A DNA stretch of 64,000 nt from Diphasiastrum complanatum (Eukaryota; Streptophyta; Lycopodiopsida; Lycopodiales; Lycopodiaceae), in the NCBI GenBank assembly GCA_029204225.1, contig CM055109.1:3748733-3812732 (forward strand). The letters run 5' to 3'. A program made the position numbers and the translations under genes. The notes beneath the pieces were generated by a model. The model was not told where the DNA came from and did not search any database. It worked only from the letters and a program-made list of their open reading frames with translations. This document shows positions 48,300 to 59,839 of the stretch, one piece after another (the first letter of the stretch is position 1; each line of letters opens with the position of its first letter).

Positions 48300-49529
48300 A
48301 AACTATCACAACTATTGCCACATTTGAATTCTAAGTGATTGGAACTTTGAGATCATCGAATTCTATTAGATTGATTTTGTAGACAAACATAGCAGAATAA
48401 GCATTGTTGTATCGAAGTGTCTGATAGTTCAGACAAAACTCTAAGAGAATGTAATCAGATTACAATAGAATAGAGATGGCATTTGACCATTCTAGCATAA
48501 TACTGAATGTGATAAAACTATATAATCAATTCAGTGAGTACCATATACAAATTTGATGAATCGTGAGCACAAATCAGTAGCGGATGCAACTGCGTACTCA
48601 AAATTATCTTTGAGTATCTGATTAAGTCTGTTTGACACTTAAGCATTTCTAGCAATACACTATATTAATATCCTAGATCAATATGCAAAAGTTGAAAAAC
48701 TATAGAAGGAAATTAACTTATAAATCATCAACTATTTATACTAGTTATGAGTTTCATTTAGGCTTATCCAAATGACAATTGAAGATCGTTGTTTGGTTGT
48801 AAATTATAATTGTTGCTTAGCCAAATTGTGTTGTCACTTATCCAGTTAGGCTTCCCGAAAGCTACTTGCAAAAATAATTAGGGCAAGTTGTTAGCTTCAA
48901 AACAAGTGAAAACAAGTTCTGTTATTTGTACAGTTTCGATATTCTTTTTCATTGTCGAAGTCAACTATTAGCCATTCGCGTGTATTTTTGTAGACTGTGT
49001 AAAAACATGAGTAAAACTGTAGAAAACACTGTTTTCATAATATTGGAAGAATTTCTTGATTTTGGAACAAATTAAATTTTCTCTCTATCCTCTCTAGTAC
49101 ATGCTCGTGTTCTTGAACTTAAGTTTGAGCAAAGGAGTATGTGCTCGAACTTAAGTTCGAGCATAGTGTGTGCCAAGTTTGTGTGATTGAGCTTAATTTT
49201 GAACGTAGGCCCTCATAAAAGACAAGAATGGGACATGGGAATCTTCCAAAATTACTAAAACAATGTTAGAACTGAATAAATGAGCATATTTAGAGTAACT
49301 ATTGATTATTCGGATAAATCCAACACTCCCTCTTAATCTGAATCCATGAATGCATTGACCTTCAAACTTAGTTCTACACAAAATCTTTTGTGTGCACCCA
49401 AGCTCAAGGCCTTTGTGAAAATGCCTATTGCCGTGTCTCGATTTCGACAGTATTTGAAGCTTACGTATTTGTCAAAAACTTTACTTCTGACATAGTGATA
49501 CTCGATTTCAATGTGCAAACATCGATTAT
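48300..49529 (-). mobile_element. copia G remnant: RNase H end plus LTR
   Basis: At 49334-49529 (minus) HIEIEYHYVRSKVFDK and IGIFTKALSLG are the C-terminal end of copia RNase H. A purine tract (AAGAGGGAG, reverse of 49326-49334) is followed by an LTR starting TGTTGGATTTATCC at 49325 and running left. The far LTR end was not found and probably lies near 48.3 kb, where the gypsy ORF stops. The rest of the element is lost at the repeat R border near 49530. Confidence 0.8.
49109..49162. repeat. Palindrome pair in the copia G LTR
   Basis: GCTCGAACTTAAGTTCGAGC at 49143-49162 is a perfect 20-bp palindrome. A degenerate relative (TTGAACTTAAGTTTGAGC) lies at about 49112-49129, and a third (TTGAGCTTAATTTTGAAC) near 49187-49204. 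Confidence 0.9.
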
Positions 49530-50516
49530 TACTACAACAATTTTTTTCGGTTAGGTTCGGTTTCGAACCATAATTCTATAAGCGTTTGCACAGGTATATA
49601 TACATAAACCTTTGCTCCTAATTAATATAGCAATTGATGAAAGGCTGTTTTCGACATACTGATTTCTATTTTTAACAAGGATGGAATTACCTTTTTTGAG
49701 AATAACGTTATGAATGATTTGATTCTTAATGTGGAGGCCTATGATCCCACATTATCCAGATTTAATGTTTTATATTGTAAAATTTATCCATGGAAATATG
49801 CTATAGTGCCTAAATTCATGTAAAGGCTTATTTGCATCTTGTAAATTCATTTTAAGTAAAGAACTCGCGATGTTTTGTGCGACGTTCTATAGTGACACAT
49901 TAGTGGATCCCAACCGACATCTTAACGGTTGGCGACGCTCAGGCCAGTGTTCGTTCCTATAAGGGCGACACTCAAAGCCGTCAGGTTAATTGCTTACTGC
50001 TATCCTAAGAGCCTGGAAGATAATGTACCCTTCTGGATGCCAATGTACTCGATATCTTTGGATAACCAGATTTGTCATTGTAGTATTCTGTTTTGAATAT
50101 TACATTCACCATCTGTCCATCACCCTTTGTACACTTATTGATATAAAAGAGGAGATTTCTCTCTCTCTTGGGGAACGATAAAACCTTTTATACTACTTAA
50201 TTCACTGATTTTGTGAAAATTTATAATGACTAGGCTACCACACTTAAGAAGGCAAGAAGCACTCGAAGGATTAACATGGCATCCTCACAAGATAATACAT
50301 CTGCGATCATCCAGGTATGATGTCTTGAAACAAAATTTGATTTGTACATAAGCCACTTATGCTCAAAAAGGGAGAGGCTTCTTGGTATACGAATATATTT
50401 AATTTTCTTTGGCTTGTTATGACTTTCGATGCTTGAAAATGTCTTTTCTTACCTACATAGCTTTTATCAACTTGTAACCATTTTAACACTCTGATAATGA
50501 TGACATAAATGCTGTC
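49530..50516 (+). repeat. Dispersed repeat R, copy 2, split by a solo LTR
   Basis: Same text as 22864-23344, interrupted between GATTCTTAA (to 49729) and CTTAAGAAGGCAAGAAG (from 50243) by the solo LTR. Confidence 0.88.
49730..50242. mobile_element. Solo LTR with 5-bp target duplication
   Basis: 513 bp, TGTGGAGGCC...GGCTACCACA with TGTGG/CCACA inverted ends. Target duplication CTTAA at 49725-49729 and 50243-50247. A TATAAAAG box at 50142-50149 suggests + orientation. The empty site is seen in the other R copies at about 23066 and 61190, which read straight through, proving insertion. No internal sequence remains. Confidence 0.93.
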
Positions 50517-50700
50517 CTATTAAAAGGTTTTTCTTATATCTTGGACAACATGGATTTGCATAAGATAAACGGTTCTTACAAAAAGGATTATAATGGCACG
50601 GATCTGCCTTGATACCTTGTAAAAACCACGGAGACCTCACCGGTAATATACAACCTATCCAAAACAAGGTCGCAAATACCATAGTTTGAATATGGGATTT
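50517..50700 (-). repeat. LTR edge, PBS-like site and leader of another LTR element, reversed
   Basis: CCTTGATACCT at 50607-50617 is the reverse of AGGTATCAAGG, and LTR text TGTAAAAACCACGGAG starts at 50618. The same junction (LTR, PBS, leader, repeat R) is found in opposite orientation at 60503-60925. Confidence 0.75.
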
Positions 50701-50734
50701 TGATAAATGCAAGTTCATTCAAAACAACAATTTT

Positions 50735-51112
50735 CAATCATGGCTTCTACAGATTAATACCCATTCAGTTGTCATATCAGCGCATGGTGAGATACGACTA
50801 GAAAGCAAGGTGCTCTAACACCTGCACATGTGTCCACACCATATCTTTTAGCGATAAATAACATATACGGTGAAAACTATTCATACTTTTGCACAAAATA
50901 AAACAAACTGATATGGACTAATGTCCAAAATCTGATCAGCATGCACTGATATGGTAATGGCAGGGCTTGGCCTATCGCTAAAAAACATTCTTTTCATTTG
51001 GAAAGACTGGACTATGATTTAACATGCTATTTATATTGTTAAGTGGTATAGCTTCTCTTGGACATGGATAACAACTAACGCTCAGCTATGACACCTGTCG
51101 TCTCCACTATAC
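50735..51112. repeat. Dispersed repeat, copy also at 19076-19540
   Basis: Same order of shared segments as the other copy, without the extra 80 bp. It lies upstream of the copia E gag and may be its leader. Confidence 0.8.
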
Positions 51113-51386
51113 TGCAAGTACGGTACAACAAAACAGAGTGATTGTAGCAGAGAAAGTGTTTGGAGTGCGCCAAAAGTGATTTCACCATTCCACTGGGCAC
51201 GTAGTTGGGAGTTGACGACTGAGTGCATTTCGGAAGGCGACGCCGATTTGGCTTTCAAATTGGTGGAAAAGCGACGAATGGCTTGGTAAGAAAAAAAGTA
51301 CAAGTCATTATTTTCAACTTATGACATCACAGTTGGCCTCAGCATACTATTTTTAGTCTACGACAGAAGTTTCAAGCAGTTTTGCG
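51113..51386 (+). other. Leader-like DNA before copia E gag
   Basis: No gene. Directly precedes the gag ATG at 51387. Confidence 0.4.
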
Positions 51387-52804
51387 ATGGCAAACATGGG
51401 AGAGTCCATTTTGAGTGAAAGTAGCAAATTGGACGGAATTTCCAGCTATGCAGTGTGGAAATTCAAAATGAAAAACATATTGATGGAGAAAGGTGATGAG
51501 AGAAGGCCACCAAATGAAGCGGATATCAAAGTGTTCGACAAAAAGATGAGGAAAGCTTTGACCTTCATTAACTTGTCAGTGAAGGATCACATCATTACCC
51601 ACATTTGTGATGCTGTTACACCCAGACAGGCATGGGATGTGCTAAAGGAGCAGTTCGAGATGTCAAATACATCAAGAATTATGTTTCTGAAGTCAAAGCT
51701 GAATAGTGACCGAATGGAACAAGGAGAGCACATTCGGACGTACATGACCAGAATCAAGACAATGAGGGATGAACTGCATTATATTGTGAGCACATACATG
51801 ATGTGGAGCTGGTGCACAATGCATTGTGCGACATTGTAGAACCCTATCAGATGTTTGTGAGCAGAATAGCATCAAGAGAAAGATTGCCAACCTTTGACGA
51901 GCTCATAGGAATCTTGATGCAAGAAGAGCAACGGCGAGAAATGGTGAAAGCTAGACATCAAAATACTGACGATCAGGCACTTGCGACAAGCCAAAAACAA
52001 GGCAAGGGCAAGGGCAAGAAGAAGTCTAAGCAGCAATTTGCCAAGACTCAGGAGGATGAGGGATCTTCCAGTAAGACCAAGAAGAAAGGCAAGTGCTTCC
52101 ATTGTGGTAAAAAGGGCCATTGGAAGAGTGAATGTCGCAAATTCTTGGTGGAACAAGGCAAGGGAAAACCAAAGCAAGCAGGTAACCTTGTTAATGAGGG
52201 TGAGATTGACTCTAGCATCTTCATATTTGCATTGTCATCCAATCAAGATGATCAAGCGTGGTATATTGACTCGGGAGCCACAAGACACATGACGGGTAAC
52301 AAGAATTGGTTTAGTAGCTTGAAAGTGTTGGATAATGGAACGTCCATTTCACAAGCAAATGGTGAGGTATGCAAGATCAAGGGGATAGGTACCGTCTCAA
52401 TCCAACTACTTGATGGCAAAAGCAAGATGATCAGGCAGGCACTTTACGTACCAGGTTTGAAGAAATATCTACTTCCTATTGGAGTCATTACTGATCAAAA
52501 GTTGAAAGTTATTGCGGATGGAGTAAGGGAGCCCAATACAAAATTGTACCGGTTGAATGCTACAATCAAGGGGCACCATGGACTCATATCGTCCATTCCA
52601 TCGCAGACTGAGTTGTGGCATAAGAGGCCTGGTCACTTGAACTTGGGAAGCCTCAGTTTGATGAGAAAATTGGAGATGGTAACAGGATTGCCTACTATAG
52701 AAGACCACTTGAAATTGATGTGCGAATCATGTGTATATGGGAAGCAGCATCGAGAGAAGTTCAATAAAGGTGGTGTTGCAAGAGCAAAGAACATCTTGAT
52801 TTAA
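51387..52804 (+). pseudogene. gag: copia E gag-protease-pre-integrase
   Basis: The first frame 51387-51839 opens with the copia gag start (LDGISSYAVWKFKMKN, AWDVLKEQFE); a slip near 51800 moves to 51803-52804. Knuckle CFHCGKKGHWKSEC near 52096. Protease WYIDSGATRHMTG near 52260. Pre-integrase ELWHKRPGHLNLG near 52610 and CESCVYGKQH near 52725. It stops just before the integrase HSD motif, which survives as HID in another frame. Confidence 0.9.
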
Positions 52805-54328
52805 TCCACATAGATTTATGCGGGCCTATGAGGACCATGTCCTTAGGTAAAGCCGTCTATTTCATGAACTTTATTGATGATATGTCATGTAAGACATGGA
52901 TCTAAGAAATCAGATGCATTTGACAATTTCAAGAGCTTCAAAGCATTGGTTGAAAATCAGACAGGTAGGAAGATCAAAGTCCTAAGATCAGATAGTGGAG
53001 GTGAGTACAAGTCTAATGACTTTAATGATCTTTGTGATCAATGTGAGATTAAAAGACAATTTACGCAAGCTCATACTCCTGCTCTCAATGGTGTAGCTGA
53101 GCGCAAGAATCATACGATTGTGGAAAGTGCCAGATCTATGCTAGCTGAGATGAAACTACCAAAAGATTTTTGGTCAGAAGCATGCAGTAGTCTATCTTCA
53201 AAATAGAATACTCAACCTCAAAGACAGGTTGGAGAGGTAGAGACAAACCTTTTGGTGCAAGAAGGATTGAAGTTGCAGATGACAAATGCAAGGAGAAGGA
53301 TGTACCGTGGGATACATTTTCACCAGGAAGCCAATCACATGAGAGAAAGCTCCCTAAATGGTTTGAGAGATTGTGGAGAGCCACGACATGGATGACTTTC
53401 CAGGATTATCTAGCCAGGGAGAGCTACAAAGATCAACAAGAGAGAAGACACTGAAAGGTATGAAGCAAATTATGCTCTCTTATCTAGCATTATTCAAAGC
53501 AAAGAACCTTCGACTTATGGTGAAGCGAAGGATGATGACATTTGGGTCAAGGCCATGGGAGAGGAGATGGAGTCAATTGCTAAGCATAGCACATGGGACT
53601 TAGTAGAACCACAAGTTGGCAAGAAACCCATTGGTTGCAAATGGGTGTATAGGACTAAGTACCATGCAGATGGAAGTATAGCAAAGCACAAGGAAATATT
53701 GGTGATCAAAGGGTATGCACAAAGTAAAGACATCGACTATGAGGAGACCTTTGCACCAGTAGGTAAGTGGAATACTCTATGTCTACTTGTTGCTTTAGCT
53801 TTACATTTTGGTTAGCCTTTGCATCAGATGGATGTGAAATCTACTTTTCTAAATGGTGAGTTAGAAGAAGAGGTGTTCATGGATCAACCTGAAGGCTTTG
53901 TAGCGAAGGGATAGGAAAATAAAGTATGTCGCTTGAAGAAACCGCTTCATGGTCTCAAACAGGCACCACGTGCGTGGTATAGCAGGATTGATGTCTACTT
54001 TCATTCAAAGGGGATGGTGAGAACACATTCTGATCCAAATCTATATGTCTTATGCTTTGATGGTATAGTTGCTTTGATTGCTCTTTATGTTTATGGGAAA
54101 TAATCAAGAGATGATAGACATGATCAAGAAAGACCTCATGGAACAATTCGAGATGACAGATCTCAGCCTGATGCATTATTGCCTTGGAGTAGAGGTGTGG
54201 CAAAAAGGACACGAATTGGGTTTAACACAGGTGAAGTATGTCAAAGAGTTGGTGCACAGGTTTAGGTTGCAGGATTGCAAACCAGTGAATACTCCTATTG
54301 AACCAGGTAAAAAGCTTTCTAAGCTTGA
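52805..54328 (+). pseudogene. pol: copia E integrase and RT fragments
   Basis: Integrase core RSDSGGEY near 52990 and GVAERKNHTIVE near 53092, ending FWSEACSS at 53190. The C-terminal part is deleted. RT resumes with WDLVEPQVGKKPIGCKWVYR near 53595, ETFAPVGK near 53745, [16 protein letters not shown] near 53825 and LKQAPRAWYSRID near 53955. The YVDD region near 54085 is altered (LYVYGK plus stops). DLSLMHYCLGVEVWQKG follows. Several stops and shifts. Confidence 0.9.
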
Positions 54329-54717
54329 CAACAATGCTCTCAATGGAGGAAGAAACAATGACAATGATCTATTGATCTCAATGAAGCATACAAAAGGTTT
54401 CTCCAACCTGTTCACCACGACTTCCCTACTATTTATGGATGAGGAAGATGACTCTCTCTCCTCTCTCTAGAAGGTACTTGACCCTAGATATTCCCTATAT
54501 AGGAAAAATAGCTAAAAATGGCTTATATGACCAAAATACATCAAAATGGTCTCATTTTGAAGGGTATGAAGTTTGACACTTCATCATACTGAAAAAATAC
54601 AGTAAATAAAAACATTGTGGCCTGGTTCACACGTGTGAAACTCCAGAACCAAAACTATTTACAATTTTAGCCAATTTAGGCCTCAAACTAGCTAGGAAAT
54701 GTTGACAATTTTCACAC
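54329..54717 (-). repeat. copia F 3' LTR, outer part deleted
   Basis: Identical by eye to 60114-60502 of the other LTR. Homology begins at ACAACAATGCTCTC, joined directly to copia E text AAGCTTG. Confidence 0.92.
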
Positions 54718-57700
54718 TCCCTCTTCAACATTGGATGCTAGTTTCAACATAGTCTTTGAGCACATTCCAAGATTAGATCTATGCATTAAATATAGGTCCT
54801 TTCCCAATGGTTTGGTGAAGATATCAGCCACACACTCCTTTGAAGAGACATGTTGAAGCTCCACCTCTTTGGCAATGACTTGATCTCTCACAAAATGGTG
54901 AGCAATCTCAATGTGCTTGCTCCTTGCATGAAAAATAGGATTGCTTGCCAAGCTTTGGGCTGAAAGGTTATCACAAAGTATGATTGGAGTCTTCTCTGGT
55001 TCCAGCAAGTGAAGATCCAATAACATCCTCTTGATCCAAAGAATCTCCTTGGTGCATGTTGTTAATGCCTTGTACTCGGCTTCGGTGGAAGATAGAGAGA
55101 TAGTTGGTTGCTTCTTTGATAGCCATGAGACCACTCCATCTCCAAGATAGATTGCAAAGGCACTTGTTGACTTCCTATCCATTTGATCACCTGCAAAATC
55201 TGAATCTGAAAATCCACAAAGGTTAGGTGTAGTACCTCCATACAAGATGCCAAAATCTCTAGATCCCGAGATGTATCTAAGTACTCTCTTTCCTAGCTTC
55301 CAATGAGCCTCACTAGGATCTTGCATAAATTGACTTAGTTTACCAACCACAAAGCTTAGATCAGGTCTTGTGATGGTTAACCATATAAGAGATCCTATTA
55401 GCTTTCTATAGAGAGTAATGTCCTTGAAGGATCTTTCATTACTTCTTGTAGTTAGCTTTACATTTGATTCCATAGGAGTAGAAACAACTTTACAATCTTC
55501 CATATGAAACCTTTTTAGAATAGAGTTAACATACTTTTCTTGACATATGAATGTAGATTTAGAAGTTCTAATAATCTCTATTCCTAAGATATAATGAAGT
55601 TTACCAAGATCTTGAATTTCAAACTCTCTTTTGAGTGCCATCTTGATTTCATCTATATCTAGATTGTTACCACCACTTAAGATAATGTCATCAACATAGA
55701 TCAAAAGTAAAGTGATATCATTTTCATTCAATCTAAAGTAGAGAGAATGATCATACTCACTCATAACAAAGTTTTGAGAAAGTAAGAAGGAATTGAGCTT
55801 AGCATACCAACTCCTTGGTGCTTGCTTTAGCCCATACAAACTCTTTTGGAGATAGCACACATGATTAGGCTCATCATGTGAAACATAGCCCTCGGGTTGC
55901 TCCATGTAAATATCTTCTTCAAGATCACCATTCAAGAAGGCATTAGTAACATCCATTTGCCACATATCCCAATCATAAAGAGTTGCAAGAGAGATTAGGA
56001 TTCGAATAGTTACCATCTTTGCCACGGGTGCAAAGGTCTCATCATAGTCAATACCATATTCTTGAGCATACCCCTTTGCCACCAACCTTGCCTTGTACTT
56101 GTTGATTGATCCATCTTGATTTGTCTTGATCTTGAAGATCCACTTACAACCAATTGCCTTCTTGTCCTTTGGAAGCTTTACCAACCTCCATGTGTTGCTT
56201 TTGATGAGTGCTTGATGCTCATGATCCATGGCTTGGATCCATTCCTTCTTTTGAATTGCTTCACCTACACAAGTTGGTTCATCAAAAGAGGTAAGAAAAG
56301 CAAAGTTAGAGTTGTCCACCACTTGCTTTCCTTTTTCATCATAGGTTAGCCTTGATGGCTTAGCCCTTTGCCTTTGAGTCTTCCTTGAAGTTTGCTTTGG
56401 AGTGGCATCTCCATCTTCATCCAAGACATCTTGCACATCATGATGATTAGTAGGCACATCAACATCAACATCAACAACATTGGAAACATTCTCTTCATGA
56501 AAGATGACATCCCTACTTATGACAACTTTCTTTGTAGAAGGAATGTACACTTTGTAAGCCTTGCTTACTTCACTATAGCCAACAAACACACCCTTCTTTG
56601 ATGAAGGATCTTCTTTAGTTCTATCATCAAGTGTGATATTGACAAAACATGTACATCCAAAGATCCTACAATGCTTGACACTCGGCCTTCTACCATAAAG
56701 AACCTCATGAGGAGTTTTACCATCCAAGGAAGCACTTGTCCATCTATTACATAGATAGTTAGCACATGCTAAAGCTTCCCCCCAAAAAGACTTAGCAAGA
56801 TTAGCATGTAGTCTCATTGCCTTGGCACATTCACAAAGGGTTCTATTCTTCCTCTCGGCCACTCCATTCTGTTGTGGAGTCCTAGGACTAGACATCTCCC
56901 TCTTAATCCCATGTGCTATACAAAAGTCTTTGAACCTATTTGAGGTGTATTCCCCTCCATTATCAGATCTTAAGCATTTGATCTTTGTATTGAATTGGTT
57001 TTCCATTTCATTCTTGAACTTGACAAATGCAGCAAACACTTCATCCTTACTTTTAAGAAGATAGATCCAAGTATACCTACTAAAGTCATCAATGAAAGTT
57101 GCATACATCTTTGCCCCACCATTGCTAGTTGTACTAGAAGAATGAATATCAGAATGCACAAGTTGAAAAGCTTCTTTAGATCTAGAAGTAGATCTAGAAT
57201 AAGCAAGTCTATGAGATTTGGACAAGGCACAATGTTCACAAACACTATTGTTTGCAACAAGACTTTTAGGGAGACCAAGAACAAGCTCTTTCTTTGCCAT
57301 TACCTCCAAAGATTTGAAGTTGGGATGGCCCAACCTCTTGTGCCAAACTTCTTGGTTTGTCAATTGCTCCCTAGCCATACATCCTTCATGATTAGAGATC
57401 ACACATGCATCAAGCTTGAAAAGTTTACCATGCCTCCTGCCTTGAGCAATCAAGGATCCACATTTACTTATCAAACATGCATCTCCAATGAACTCCACAT
57501 CAAGTCCTTTGTCAATCATTTGACTTACACTAAGCAAATTCTTAGTGATTGAAGGAATGTACAAAACATTTTCAAGATTTGCTTTCCTATTTGTTGAAAG
57601 GGAAATAGGAATAGTGCCTATGCCTTTGATGTCACATTGACCATCATTTGCAGTGTAGATGATGTTACCTTCTCCCTTATAAGACAATAAGGATGTAAAG

Positions 57701-58665
57701 TATTCCTTATGTCTTGTCATGTGAGATGAGGCTCCACTATCAATCCACCAAGGATCATTATCATCTATGTTGGCTAACAAACTTGAAGTCATAACAAGTG
57801 ATTCACATGTGTTATGTTCTTCCTCATCTATTGTAAGATTTCCTTGCCTCTCTCCTTGCTCTCTTTTCTTCTTATAACATTCATTTGCAAAATGACCTTT
57901 TATCCCACAATAAAAGCACTTGAACTTTGACTTATTGTTCTTAGTAGAAGAGGAAGAGGAAGAGTGATCATCATGATCAAAGTTACCACCTTTGGACCAT
58001 TTCCCTTTGCCTTTACCTTTGCCCTTGAATTTGCCTTTTGTGAAGAAAGCCTCTTCACCTCCACCTTGCAAGGATGCACCATCAAGCTTTGATTGCAACC
58101 TATGTTCTTCAGCCAATAAGATTTCTTGCAAGTCAACCACACTTGGCAAGACTCTTTGAATGGCAAAACTTTGCACAAGGTTAGCATGTTCATTTAGCAA
58201 ACCATTCAACATAACTTGGACTATTTCACCATCTTTTATGTTCTCATCAATGCATGCTAAATCATCACTTAGGGACTTAACTCTCAAGATAAATGCATGA
58301 GCACTTTCACCCTCTCTTTGCCTACTAGAAAATATTTGTCTCCTTAGGGTCAATACCCTAGATGTGGACTTTGATTCAAAGAGCTTCTTTAAGGCATTCC
58401 ATGCCTCACTTGCACTTTGACACTTTCCAACTTCCTTGAGAAGTTCATTTGTAACATTCATTTTAATGATATGAAGAGCCCTTTTGGCCTTCTTATCAAA
58501 CCTTTGTTGCTCTTGAAGTGTGAGAGGTCTCTCTTCAATTTCTGCAACTATGTCCATGAGTTCATTCAACTCAAGTAAGGACTCCATCCTCACTTTCCAA
58601 GTAGAGTAGTTTGATGAACTCAACCTTTCACTAGACTCTAGCATGATCCCACCATTGGAAGCCAT
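54712..58665 (-). CDS. gag-pol: Intact copia gag-pol polyprotein, 1317 residues
   Basis: Single frame with all domains and catalytic residues. Gag 1-245 (SSNYSTWKVRME, SEAWNALKKLFE). Lys/Gly-rich stretch 210-225 and knuckle CFYCGIKGHFANEC at 250-263. Protease WWIDSGASSHMT with D309. Integrase zinc region H442/H446 and C476/C479, catalytic D506, D568 and E604. RT with D905 (QMDVTNAFLNG) and YVDD at 990-993. RNase H with D1154/D1156, E1195/E1197 and D1232. End motif ADIFTKPLG at 1280-1288. The length is normal for the family. The ATG at 58665 is chosen because MASNGGIMLESSERL fits copia gag starts. Expressed from the 5' LTR, it would make particles, process itself and copy and integrate the element. 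Confidence 0.97.
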   Translation of the reverse strand: MASNGGIMLESSERLSSSNYSTWKVRMESLLELNELMDIVAEIEERPLTLQEQQRFDKKAKRALHIIKMNVTNELLKEVGKCQSASEAWNALKKLFESKSTSRVLTLRRQIFSSRQREGESAHAFILRVKSLSDDLACIDENIKDGEIVQVMLNGLLNEHANLVQSFAIQRVLPSVVDLQEILLAEEHRLQSKLDGASLQGGGEEAFFTKGKFKGKGKGKGKWSKGGNFDHDDHSSSSSSTKNNKSKFKCFYCGIKGHFANECYKKKREQGERQGNLTIDEEEHNTCESLVMTSSLLANIDDNDPWWIDSGASSHMTRHKEYFTSLLSYKGEGNIIYTANDGQCDIKGIGTIPISLSTNRKANLENVLYIPSITKNLLSVSQMIDKGLDVEFIGDACLISKCGSLIAQGRRHGKLFKLDACVISNHEGCMAREQLTNQEVWHKRLGHPNFKSLEVMAKKELVLGLPKSLVANNSVCEHCALSKSHRLAYSRSTSRSKEAFQLVHSDIHSSSTTSNGGAKMYATFIDDFSRYTWIYLLKSKDEVFAAFVKFKNEMENQFNTKIKCLRSDNGGEYTSNRFKDFCIAHGIKREMSSPRTPQQNGVAERKNRTLCECAKAMRLHANLAKSFWGEALACANYLCNRWTSASLDGKTPHEVLYGRRPSVKHCRIFGCTCFVNITLDDRTKEDPSSKKGVFVGYSEVSKAYKVYIPSTKKVVISRDVIFHEENVSNVVDVDVDVPTNHHDVQDVLDEDGDATPKQTSRKTQRQRAKPSRLTYDEKGKQVVDNSNFAFLTSFDEPTCVGEAIQKKEWIQAMDHEHQALIKSNTWRLVKLPKDKKAIGCKWIFKIKTNQDGSINKYKARLVAKGYAQEYGIDYDETFAPVAKMVTIRILISLATLYDWDMWQMDVTNAFLNGDLEEDIYMEQPEGYVSHDEPNHVCYLQKSLYGLKQAPRSWYAKLNSFLLSQNFVMSEYDHSLYFRLNENDITLLLIYVDDIILSGGNNLDIDEIKMALKREFEIQDLGKLHYILGIEIIRTSKSTFICQEKYVNSILKRFHMEDCKVVSTPMESNVKLTTRSNERSFKDITLYRKLIGSLIWLTITRPDLSFVVGKLSQFMQDPSEAHWKLGKRVLRYISGSRDFGILYGGTTPNLCGFSDSDFAGDQMDRKSTSAFAIYLGDGVVSWLSKKQPTISLSSTEAEYKALTTCTKEILWIKRMLLDLHLLEPEKTPIILCDNLSAQSLASNPIFHARSKHIEIAHHFVRDQVIAKEVELQHVSSKECVADIFTKPLGKDLYLMHRSNLGMCSKTMLKLASNVEEGV

Positions 58666-59827
58666 GATTCTAATGTTTCTTCAACTTTTAGGTTTTGTCC
58701 TAAAGCACTTAGCACTCACTTTTCTCTCAACAAATGATAGATAAAGAGATCTATGAAGATTTAGGACCCTAAAACACTTCTATCTTGAACCTAGATGGTT
58801 TCCAAGCATAGAAAGGAAGATTGAAACACATGCAACACTTTGCACACACTAAGAATGGATTACAAAATCAAACCAACCTGAACACACTCTTGCTTAAGCT
58901 CTCAAACTTTCCAGCAAGTGACCAAATCAAGTTATGGTGTGAAGAGTTACTTGCATTCTTAGAAAATACCCAAAACTAGGATGCCAAGATTACCTAGTAA
59001 TGAACAAACTTGATCAACATATGATCAACACACTAAGATATTGATTCAACCTGTAAAACCACATGTAAACCACACTTCTAAAAGTTTATAAACTCCAGCA
59101 AGTGATAAATACAAGATTTAGAAGTGAATGAATGAGCACACTTAGTGAATCACAAGACTAGCTTCACTATCTTGTCAAATCTTGGTGTTTAGATGTAGAT
59201 CTAAGATCACTTCACATGAGAATGTTCCTCAACCTGTTAAGAACCTGAAAACACACTTGCATAATGGTTAACACCTTCCAGCAAATGCTCCAATCAAATT
59301 ACATAAGGAGAGTTACTTACATGCTCAACAAAGTACACCAAAAATTATGCCAAAATTGATGACAATCTTTACAATATGCTCTTCACAATGGAGCTTACAA
59401 TATGTTCACCCAAAAAAGGGGATCTTTCATCCAAATGGGAGCTTTGCTCAGCCTTTAGGAGAATTACAACTCACTCAAAAGAGCATTTGTCATCCACTTA
59501 AGGAGAAGTTTCATCCACTTAAGGAGAGTGTTCATCCAAGAATGGAGATTGTCAACAATAGGATTGAAAAGAACATTGTTAGTATTGAATATGCACAAGC
59601 CTCACAATCACAAATGATTAGGTGTTATGATCTGATCCAAAATAGTTTCTTTTCAGCCTCTGATCTTCAATAGACCTGAAATATGCTTTTGATCCACAAG
59701 TTCAACTCACAAAACAAAGGTTAGTAAGATTTGATCAACAAAGCAATGCAAAATCATGCTAGAACTTGATCAAACATCCAAATATCACCAAAAATGGAAT
59801 ACTTACTGTAAATAGAAGCCAACCAGC
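58666..59827 (-). other. copia F leader with ~185-bp degenerate tandem repeat
   Basis: 1.16 kb between PBS and gag. CCAGCAAGTG/CCAGCAAATG units at about 58911, 59095 and 59278 share flanking text (AACCTG..., AATCAA..., GAGTTACTT), giving three ~185-bp units. No ORF in the element sense; a 108-codon frame on the opposite strand is a chance opening. Confidence 0.7.
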
Positions 59828-59839
59828 TCTGATACCATG
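59828..59839 (-). other. copia F primer-binding site
   Basis: GCTCTGATACCA, reverse of TGGTATCAGAGC, directly beside the 5' LTR. Confidence 0.95.

Larger units (their letters stand above)
51387..54328 (+). mobile_element. Decayed Ty1/copia retrotransposon E
   Basis: Gag, knuckle, protease, pre-integrase, part of integrase and part of RT are present. About 1 kb of integrase C-terminus and linker has been reduced to about 150 bp near 53206-53360. Everything after PIEPGKKLSKLD (RT end, RNase H) is missing where copia F begins. No clear 5' LTR was found. Confidence 0.92.

Noticed and set aside
56995-57552. 185-codon frame on the plus strand inside copia F
   Set aside because: Shadow of the intact polyprotein on the opposite strand.
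59347-59673. 108-codon frame in the copia F leader
   Set aside because: Antisense to the element and lying in its degenerate tandem repeat; no domain.
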